The translations under genes were made by a program, and so were the position numbers. Below the pieces are notes generated by a model. It was given only the letters and a program-made list of their open reading frames with translations, ran no database searches and was not told the DNA's origin. Below, piece by piece: positions 1-6,657 of a DNA stretch of 21,531 bases (its first letter is position 1; every line of letters begins with the position of its first letter). This stretch comes from JAJRXG01 sp047634015 (GTDB lineage: Bacteria; Bacteroidota; Bacteroidia; Chitinophagales; Saprospiraceae), in the NCBI GenBank assembly GCA_047634015.1, contig JBLIDB010000066.1, positions 1 through 21,531 on the forward strand, written 5' to 3'.

Positions 1-813
1 GAGATATTCTTGTAAGTTACCAAAACCTATATCTTCTCTTCTCCGGTCCACGTATTCAGGTTCTTCGACACCATAGAGTTTCCAGTTTCCTTGGTCATCC
101 CGATAGACTTGCGTCCCATAGATCTGCGGTTTCCCTTCGTCCATCATGATCTTATCTTTGATTGCCGCTATATTTCCTTCTTCGATATCACCATTTTCAA
201 CAGCCACAACAAGGTTTGGTAAAAAAGCCTTTCGAAACTGGTAGCTTGATTGACTAATCGTCATCCAAATAGCCCCCATTTGCTGTTCATTCACTACACT
301 CAGGTTTGGCATACCACAACTAGCACCTATACTCAAAACCATCTCCAAGTGCCCCTTCTGCATAGCTTTCGTAAGATTGCCATCTACATTAAGATTTTCC
401 TGTCTTTCATCATAAACCCCTTGAAGTAAAGAGGCCATTTTAGCACAGTCAACATCTCGGATTTTTGGTGCTGGGCCTTCTTCATAAGCTTCTTGCAATT
501 GCTTATATAATACCCTGTCGGCATCTGTAGCTATTCTAAGAACAAGTTCCCGTACAATACCAGATTCGTCTACATATGGATCTGTTGTATATTTTACGAA
601 ATCCAAGGAACTGACTTCATTCGGAGGAACAATCTCCCCATCTTGCCGCTTATAAACGACCTTATTCGGATCTGGGAACTGCTCACTACGAGCCCGGTCC
701 ATTAATTCTTGATGCTCTAATAGTCTTAAACCTTCGGGTACATAACGGGTTCTATCCTTACATCCTAAGCATAAAAAGAATGTAACAATCAAAGCAAAAG
801 GAAATATTCTCAT
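1..813 (-). CDS. DUF6624-like lipoprotein, C-terminus cut off by the window edge
   Basis: An open frame reads from an ATG at 813 to the left edge without a stop, giving 271 visible residues. The N-terminus is a short lipoprotein signal peptide: a hydrophobic run followed by the lipobox C-L-G-C, with the lipidated cysteine at residue 18, so the protein is probably anchored in an envelope membrane. The last part (residues about 185-271) has the look of DUF6624: a W-x-x-I-S-Q segment, then GKPQIYGTQ at about 227-235, then a VDRRRE-x-x-G-x-x-x-L-x-EYL ending. The function of DUF6624 is not known. The gene follows the DUF5686 gene on the same strand after 131 bp and may be cotranscribed. The family call comes from recalled motifs, not a search; the lipoprotein call is stronger. 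Confidence 0.75.
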   Translation of the reverse strand, partial: MRIFPFALIVTFFLCLGCKDRTRYVPEGLRLLEHQELMDRARSEQFPDPNKVVYKRQDGEIVPPNEVSSLDFVKYTTDPYVDESGIVRELVLRIATDADRVLYKQLQEAYEEGPAPKIRDVDCAKMASLLQGVYDERQENLNVDGNLTKAMQKGHLEMVLSIGASCGMPNLSVVNEQQMGAIWMTISQSSYQFRKAFLPNLVVAVENGDIEEGNIAAIKDKIMMDEGKPQIYGTQVYRDDQGNWKLYGVEEPEYVDRRREDIGFGNLQEYL

Positions 814-944
814 TTGAAATCACTTAATATCAGTCAATAAACTCAGCAATGTATATAATTACTTTAATTTTCAAGGAAGAAAATTGCATATAACGCTTGT
901 AAAAAGTCCAATCAAAGAAAATTGTTGAATTGATCTTCTTGCTT

Positions 945-3404
945 TTAGAACCCTAAGCTCATTCTTACTGCATATTGCTGCTCACTATCTGATAAGGATA
1001 AGACCCCATCAATCCGTATCAATCTTATAAATCCATATCCAATATTGTCTAAGCCTAAATGAAGTTCGGAATATGAAGGTTTACCAGTAACACGAAGATG
1101 CTTTGCCCCTGCTACTAAACTCCATCCCAGGCTTCTTAATACAGGAATCTTATCCAATAGCCATCCATCAAAATGATGTTGCAGATGAACTTGCGCATAA
1201 GATTCATCCGTGCTATAAACATAGTATGGCAGGTTTAAGAAAGATCTCTGATAATCAGGAGATTTAGTGAAAAATATCTGGTTACCCGTAAAATGGCGAT
1301 AATCAGCAAATGAAGTTTGCTCATTATTGAGATAAGTTCCCGCATTGACATACCACTGCAGACGCCCTCCGACACCTACTTCCCATTCATCACTTAATGA
1401 TGCGGCAATCTTATGAAATGATATATCTGCACCACCAAAATTGAAGGCACCAGTATAGCCCAATTGTAAAAGTGGTCCTGTAGATCCTCCATTGAATTTC
1501 CGATCTGGAAACAATACATACTTCTGATTGAATCGAATCCCAATACTAAGATCATAAGTCAATGCCTGATGTTTCTCAAAAACAGGAATGTCACCTATGG
1601 GGTTTAAAGGATCGTTAGAAGTATAGGCTTCCTCTTTTTTGAAATAACTTTGATCAGAATTATTTGACAATGGCGACCTTTCTTCCCAATCCAAAGAATG
1701 ATTTATGAAAATCCCATTCCAGGCTTCATGGCGATATTGGAATTTGACAAATTTTAAATCAAAATACTTCGCGTAGTTGTCTTTTAGAAAAAGACTATAT
1801 AATGTATTCAATGTATTGGATATGGGTTCTTGCCTATTGAATTGCAGCACATCACTTCCACCACTTAGAGAAAACTGGCTCCTATTAATCCTCGAAGGTC
1901 TATAAGTTAGATACCCATTAGCTCTAAGCTTCTTCTCCGAAAACCCATAGGAAGCATCCCCTCCAAACAGAATCCTTCTTGTTTCATCTTCATCGTAGTA
2001 TTTTCTTCCATCGAAGCTAAGATTTAGATTATAGCCTTGTACCGTATTAAATTGAATACCTGATAAAGGAGAACTTATATCAAGATAGAAATGCTTGCGT
2101 TGTTTCTGATAATTATATCCTCCAAGTATATTTCCAATTCCAAATGAATTATTAACTCGATCAATACTATCCAGATATAACGGGTCTTTTCTTGCAATAC
2201 TGATACTATCTCTTTTCTTATAATCTTGCTGCTCTTCAATAGTTAATGGCAATGGCCTGATATCATCCCAGAAAGCGCTATCACGCTCATTAGAATTCTC
2301 CTCTACGATGTGCACATAATTATCAAAAAAACCCGATTTATAATTGGGAGACATATTGTAATTACTATACATTCCACCAAACATCCCTTGGAACTTTACT
2401 CCGAAAATCGTCATTCCAAAAGTAATCGTATTACTGAAAAGTACATATCCCTCACTCTCTTCTACTGGAATAAAGACCTGATTAAAAGTCAAGGAATCTA
2501 GGACATAAACCTTAGATGCGGAGGAAGTCACTCCTAATTTCAAAGAATTGATACTCCACTCATCTTCTACTATATATATTTTCCCATGAAATACTGGATC
2601 ATTGTTTCGTTTTGGTATTACGGAAATTTCATTGATCAGCTTTCCATTCTCATCGGCAAATGTTCCTTCTAATTTATATTTATAATAAGCTAAGGCATTA
2701 TCCGCCAAAGGAGTGACCATTTGCCTTTCCAGCGTTATAGTGTTCTCATAAAAGTTAAATTCCATCTCACGAGCACTATTAAAACTATATCCTCTATCAT
2801 CACCACTAATTTTAGATGACACAACGATCTCTTTATAATCCTCATTATCCACATGCAACCGGCTCACAGATTCTGAGAGATATACGATCCCTTGTCTATT
2901 ACTATCTAACGCTCCATCCAGATCGCCGATCTCTTGCCCCATAAATTTCTTTGGAACATTGGATATTTTCTGATTCCCTTTGACATATACATCGCAACCA
3001 TATGAAGGGAAGTAATTCTTGAAAAATTCTCGCTTCTTAATCGCCTTCCTTATAATAACATAAGCTGGATCTTCAGCATCGGCAGCGATAATGACCTCAC
3101 TCAGCAACGTCGCCTGAGTTTCCAAAACAATATCCACCTCTATTTCTTGGTCACTTATTTCTATTTGACGTGTTTCGGTTTTATATCCTATAAATCGATA
3201 GTTGATAGTATACTCTCCTGGCTTGAGGTTTAGATGATAGGCTCCAACCGCATTCGTTGTAGTCCCTGTAGACGTGTTTTGTACATATATACTGACATAA
3301 GGTAATAGTTCTCCTTTGTCATCGGAAACTGTTCCTTTTAACTGTCCTGTTAGGTCGGAAACAACGAAGAGAATAATTGTAAGAATCAAAATCAAAATTC
3401 GCAT
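945..3404 (-). CDS. DUF5686 outer-membrane protein with carboxypeptidase-regulatory-like N-terminal domain
   Basis: An 819-residue protein. Residues 1-21 are a signal peptide (hydrophobic run ending LTGQ). Residues about 22-95 form a carboxypeptidase-regulatory-like beta-sandwich (GxVxDxxGELLPYVSIYV, then NAVGAYHLNLKPGEY and FIGYKT), as on TonB-dependent transporters. From about residue 110 the segment DPAYVIIRKAIKKREF is the hallmark start of the DUF5686 family. The C-terminal half is rich in alternating aromatic/polar strands and ends YAVRMSLGF with a terminal Phe, typical of an outer-membrane beta-barrel. No plug domain or TonB box is evident, so it is not a standard SusC transporter. The family is common in Bacteroidota; its role is unproven, probably in the outer membrane. 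The ATG at 3404 places the signal peptide correctly. Confidence 0.9.
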   Translation of the reverse strand: MRILILILTIILFVVSDLTGQLKGTVSDDKGELLPYVSIYVQNTSTGTTTNAVGAYHLNLKPGEYTINYRFIGYKTETRQIEISDQEIEVDIVLETQATLLSEVIIAADAEDPAYVIIRKAIKKREFFKNYFPSYGCDVYVKGNQKISNVPKKFMGQEIGDLDGALDSNRQGIVYLSESVSRLHVDNEDYKEIVVSSKISGDDRGYSFNSAREMEFNFYENTITLERQMVTPLADNALAYYKYKLEGTFADENGKLINEISVIPKRNNDPVFHGKIYIVEDEWSINSLKLGVTSSASKVYVLDSLTFNQVFIPVEESEGYVLFSNTITFGMTIFGVKFQGMFGGMYSNYNMSPNYKSGFFDNYVHIVEENSNERDSAFWDDIRPLPLTIEEQQDYKKRDSISIARKDPLYLDSIDRVNNSFGIGNILGGYNYQKQRKHFYLDISSPLSGIQFNTVQGYNLNLSFDGRKYYDEDETRRILFGGDASYGFSEKKLRANGYLTYRPSRINRSQFSLSGGSDVLQFNRQEPISNTLNTLYSLFLKDNYAKYFDLKFVKFQYRHEAWNGIFINHSLDWEERSPLSNNSDQSYFKKEEAYTSNDPLNPIGDIPVFEKHQALTYDLSIGIRFNQKYVLFPDRKFNGGSTGPLLQLGYTGAFNFGGADISFHKIAASLSDEWEVGVGGRLQWYVNAGTYLNNEQTSFADYRHFTGNQIFFTKSPDYQRSFLNLPYYVYSTDESYAQVHLQHHFDGWLLDKIPVLRSLGWSLVAGAKHLRVTGKPSYSELHLGLDNIGYGFIRLIRIDGVLSLSDSEQQYAVRMSLGF

Positions 3405-3788
3405 TCAAGCTATTTTTCTGTTACAGAAGTAATTAAAATTTAAATAAGATGACTCTGAACAACATATTCTCGGCCAGAAACCTGCCTGTCCGGCAAGCAG
3501 GAAGAAAAAAGAGCTATGTCCTGACAACCAAACAGCTATCCCGTTAATCAGTCCAATTCTTAAATCACTTCATAATAAAATACACATCCTTATCTTTAAG
3601 CATGGTTAATTATAATTCAAAGGTTGCCTCATAATCTAACGTAGCTCAAAATTATTCGCATATGACAAACTGCGAAACAAACAATACAAAACACACGCTA
3701 TAAACGACAAAAAACAATGATCCGCAGAGCTCATATTATGGCTTAACACAACTTTTAGGTTTGCCACTTTATACGAAGCCTGCTTTAT
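3405..3788. other. Non-coding stretch between the DUF5686 gene and the DUF2306 pseudogene
   Basis: No credible reading frame on either strand. It contains the short palindrome listed at 3481-3501. At 3740-3780 there is an imperfect inverted segment that starts GGCTTAACACAAC and ends ACGAAGCC. The rest is AT-rich and featureless to my reading. Confidence 0.6.
3481..3501. repeat. Short imperfect palindrome, REP-like
   Basis: The 21-bp GC-rich island runs from CCTGCCTG to AGCAGG. Its halves pair with one mismatch and one G-T wobble around a central C. It stands out from the AT-rich surroundings. Palindromes of this type (CCTGCC...GGCAGG) are scattered in many Bacteroidota genomes; membership of such a dispersed family here is inference. 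Confidence 0.45.
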
Positions 3789-4409
3789 CTAATGAGCAAA
3801 TTGCTTCTTCCGGACATCGGATGCGTAAAAGATAAGATATCCTATCGCCAAATTGATTACCCATGGCACAGCCAAGCAGAGAGGCGATATATATCTATAA
3901 AAGGAATTTCAGTATATAAGCTAAGTAAAAGAAGCGTACGCTGAGGTATAGCAGTAAATGTCATAGCATAACTCAAAATCATAAATAATCGATGCCCTTG
4001 TAAATCACCCTTTATTACTGCGCGTACCGCAGCTATTGTTACGCCCAGCCAACCTAAGGCAAGAAATGAAAACCCAACTTGCGACACTAATCCACCCATA
4101 GCAACCTGAGCAACTATTAATCCCGACATTCCACTAAAGAGTATCGAGATAAAGTAGACATATCCGATCTTTCGATGCAATAGTGGATATGTATTTCTCA
4201 ATCCTTTGATAAACTGAAACGGACCAATACTTATTGCAAAAATTCCACATAGGGTGTGCAATCTTAGGATGCATATATACCAAAGTTGCGAGGCAACTTC
4301 TTTTCCTTTTAATATTCCTATAATCCTATATTGAAAATATTACACCGACATTATAATCATAGAAGCAGTACCCAAGAAGAGAAATATCAAAAAATGCTTT
4401 CTTTATCAT
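3789..4409 (-). pseudogene. DUF2306-type membrane protein, pseudogene with two frameshifts and one nonsense codon
   Basis: The longest intact piece (3857-4261, beginning at a TTG) reads as a DUF2306 core: HTLCGIFAISIGPFQF, LLHRKIGYVY, GHRLFMILSYAMTFTAIPQR and three to four membrane helices. Homologous-looking sequence continues on both sides. Upstream, in the same frame, are a membrane helix (KHFLIFLFLGTASMIIMSV) and RIIGILKGKEVASQLW, interrupted by TAA at 4340-4342. An ATG at 4409 would join this frame if one extra A near 4398-4400 were removed. Downstream, after SAW, the frame shifts by one base (a lost G at about 3870-3876): the other frame reads AVPWVINLAIGYLIFYAS and stops at 3789, the expected final helix. 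With both shifts corrected the gene would be 206 codons, normal for this family. Function of the family is unknown; this copy is most likely dead. Confidence 0.8.
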
Positions 4410-4696
4410 AGCTCGAAACTATGTTGATTCCAGCAAGGCATAAGGTGCAAATCCGTCAATGTCAAGCATCAGATTCGAATGACAAGACTATGGTATGAAT
4501 AACAGGAAAGTATTTGGTGTCGGTAACAAGCTGAAGTCTGATTTAACTATACGCTCAGAACTTGAAATTTCCTCGATGTGCCCAGCCCTTGAAGGGAATA
4601 AACTAAATTTCAAGCCTTTCATCCTCCAGCTGGCGGACGGGGGTAAAAAGATTGAAATTAACATTTAAAAAGAATGGCGACTTAGCTAAAGTCTGC
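4410..4696. other. Non-coding stretch between two broken genes
   Basis: No supported reading frame on either strand. The only structured element is the short palindrome at 4622-4637. The stretch lies between a DUF2306 pseudogene and the end of a frameshifted LytTR gene, so it may hold unrecognisable debris. Confidence 0.5.
4622..4637. repeat. Short GC-rich palindrome, REP-like
   Basis: TCCTCCAGCTGGCGGA is a palindrome with a single mismatch, centred on CAGCTG, in AT-rich non-coding DNA. Similar TCCGCCAGCTGGCGGA-type elements occur between genes in many Bacteroidota; that it is one of them is inference. Confidence 0.4.
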
Positions 4697-5541
4697 TTAC
4701 CACTTACCAAGGAAAGTCTGTACTACAGGAATATAATTACGAGATACGGGTACGATAAAATCAGATTCCGCCATATGCAACTTTAATCCTTGAGCATTCC
4801 CACTTACATTAATTACCTTTTTGAGATTCACGATATATGATCTATGGCATCTGATAATATAAGAGAAATCATTATCCTTTTGAGTCTTAGAAAGCGAAGT
4901 TCGAACTACTTTCTTAGTAATCGTACCATCGGAAAACTCAAATACACTTACATAATTACCCTTGGCTTTGAGATATAAAATATCGTCTCCCTTGACAGTA
5001 AATTCATCCTTATTATCCAAAATAGATATCATATCATCGGCATCCAATAGCACGCTGGGATAAAGCTGTTTACCAATATCTGTGGCATATATCAAGTGCT
5101 GTTTTAACTTTCGATTATAGTCCAGAAGAACAATAATAGTCATCGGTATGCTTCCCAGCACAAAGGTCCAGCAGATGATTTTCAAGTAATTACTCCAGCT
5201 GAAAGGCAGGTTATTTAATAGTTTATATACAAACCATTCAATGTTGCTATTAGTAACATCGCAGTTATTAATAAGGATATTTGATGCCATACTTTCCAAT
5301 TTCCGTCACTATAGATTTTGGAAAACGATTTAGGCAGAAGGTAAAACAGTAAGATAAGTACGAGACTTGAAATCAGACCAAAAAAGGCAATGGTAAATGG
5401 TCTATCTCCATAGCTTGCATTATCGATATCGAAAGGCTTCAAGTAAATTAAAAAGACCGCTATAAATATGCCAAAAAGACAACCATAGAATAGATCGGTT
5501 TTATCTCCCTTTGGCGCAATATACTCCTTCTTAAAAATCAA
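4697..5541 (-). pseudogene. Membrane-anchored LytTR-family transcriptional regulator, split by a one-base frameshift
   Basis: Two overlapping frames make up one gene. The first (5541-5215, 108 residues, TTG start) carries three membrane helices at about 18-34, 50-69 and 86-106, with the FLIYLKPF motif usual after helix 1 in this class. The second (up to 5299, stop at 4697) carries the fourth helix (IICWTFVLGSIPMTIIVLL) and a LytTR DNA-binding domain: ILYLKAKGNYVSVF, then RCHRSYIVNLKKV, then FIVPVSRNYIPVVQ. The join lies at about 5215-5220, where adding one T to TAT-TAA restores Y-L-N-N-L-P-F. The corrected gene would be 846 bp (281 aa), a normal size with one regulator domain. Such proteins bind imperfect direct repeats near promoters; targets are unknown. 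No ATG lies between the upstream in-frame stop (5575) and the TTG, so the start is uncertain. As it stands the DNA-binding half is separated from its membrane part, and the gene is probably inactive. Confidence 0.8.
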
Positions 5542-5755
5542 TACTATTTCAAGAGGTTTAAATTTTCTAGAGCCTCAATATAGGATTTCTTAAATTTGAT
5601 TAATCCCCAACTATGCATTAGGTTTCGTTATAAACGCCAAATTGCCAACCTTCCTGTAATAAGAGATTCTTCAAAAAAAAACTTAGATGGAACTTTGAGA
5701 TGCGTGCGTACACAAAATAGAAATTTTGGGTTTCTTAGTAAAAAGTCTTTCCATA

Positions 5756-6628
5756 TCAATCTTCAAGCACTGACCTAAGGTACGTGTTGTTCAACAAGTA
5801 GCTTTCTAACATATCGGCATTCTTCGGTACGGCACCTTCAATCTGAACCCAACCCTTATAGCCGATGTCATCTATCGCATTGCGAACTTCCAGAAAATCG
5901 ACTTTGCCTTTGCCTAGAAGAAAACCATTCTCTTTGGCATGAAATTCGCAAATGTTCTCTTTGCCCAATGAACGGATTTCCTCGTATATGTTATAGCCCA
6001 TCTTGTTAGAATTGGCTACATCGTAATAGACCTTTACATTTGGAGAATCGACACCGTTTAGAATTTCCATATGTTCGTCGGCATTAAGCCATGATTCGAT
6101 ACCTAAAATGATTCCATTGTCTTCGGCTTTCGAAGCCACTTTTTTAAGTCTGCGAATCGTTTCTTTAGTACCCTCCAGATCGTTTTTTAAATCTCCTTTC
6201 GAAAAGAAAGCCAATAGTACCACTTTGACTCCCATGATCTTGGCCACATCAATACTATCTGAAACCCACTGTTCGGCCCTCGGATCCGATTTATAAGGGA
6301 TTTTATTCATTTCGCCAATGGCAATTCCCCCAAGTGACATGCCATATTTTTTGCAGGCATCTTTGTATTGTTGTTGGACTTTTTTCTGCCTTAGTTGCAT
6401 ACCATCCGCCAAAGTTCCCAAACTTATCTGTATTCCGTCAAGACCTATTTTCTTGCCAATTTCAATAGCCTCTACTTTTGCTAATTGATTGATTGACCAG
6501 TCGCAAGCTCCAATCTTAAATCGGTCGCTAAAATCAAATGCGAAAGCTTCATAGGCACTCAAATGATTTAGACCCAAGAGTCCAACGGAAGACTTGAGTA
6601 TGCTCCGTCTGGTAATGGTATTGCTCAT
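5756..6628 (-). CDS. Tat-exported sugar phosphate isomerase/epimerase-like TIM-barrel protein
   Basis: A 290-residue protein. The N-terminus has a twin-arginine signal (TRRSILK, R7-R8) followed by a weakly hydrophobic stretch ending near residue 30, so it should be exported folded to the periplasm. The rest fits the xylose-isomerase-like TIM barrel (AP endonuclease 2 superfamily): IGACDWSI strand 1, GLDGIQISLG strand 2, then candidate metal ligands E178 (ILGIES), D203 (VYYDVAN), H230 (EFHAKE) and E264 (VQIEGA). These are one acidic or histidine ligand per expected strand end. The substrate cannot be read from sequence; sugar or inositol derivatives are typical. It begins 29 bp after the stop of the cytochrome lipoprotein gene on the same strand, so the two are probably cotranscribed. 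The ATG at 6628 is well supported because it gives the Tat motif its usual place. Confidence 0.88.
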   Translation of the reverse strand: MSNTITRRSILKSSVGLLGLNHLSAYEAFAFDFSDRFKIGACDWSINQLAKVEAIEIGKKIGLDGIQISLGTLADGMQLRQKKVQQQYKDACKKYGMSLGGIAIGEMNKIPYKSDPRAEQWVSDSIDVAKIMGVKVVLLAFFSKGDLKNDLEGTKETIRRLKKVASKAEDNGIILGIESWLNADEHMEILNGVDSPNVKVYYDVANSNKMGYNIYEEIRSLGKENICEFHAKENGFLLGKGKVDFLEVRNAIDDIGYKGWVQIEGAVPKNADMLESYLLNNTYLRSVLED

Positions 6629-6657
6629 GATTTTAATTCTGGTTTCAAGTACAACAT

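Noticed and set aside
5200..5230. Programmed -1 frameshift joining the two LytTR frames
   Set aside because: No X-XXY-YYZ heptamer in the right frame, no strong following stem, and the neighbouring gene is also decayed, so mutation is the simpler reading.
5596..5778. 60-aa open frame on the plus strand between the LytTR and TIM-barrel genes
   Set aside because: No recognisable domain or promoter, and its end runs into the TIM-barrel gene on the other strand.
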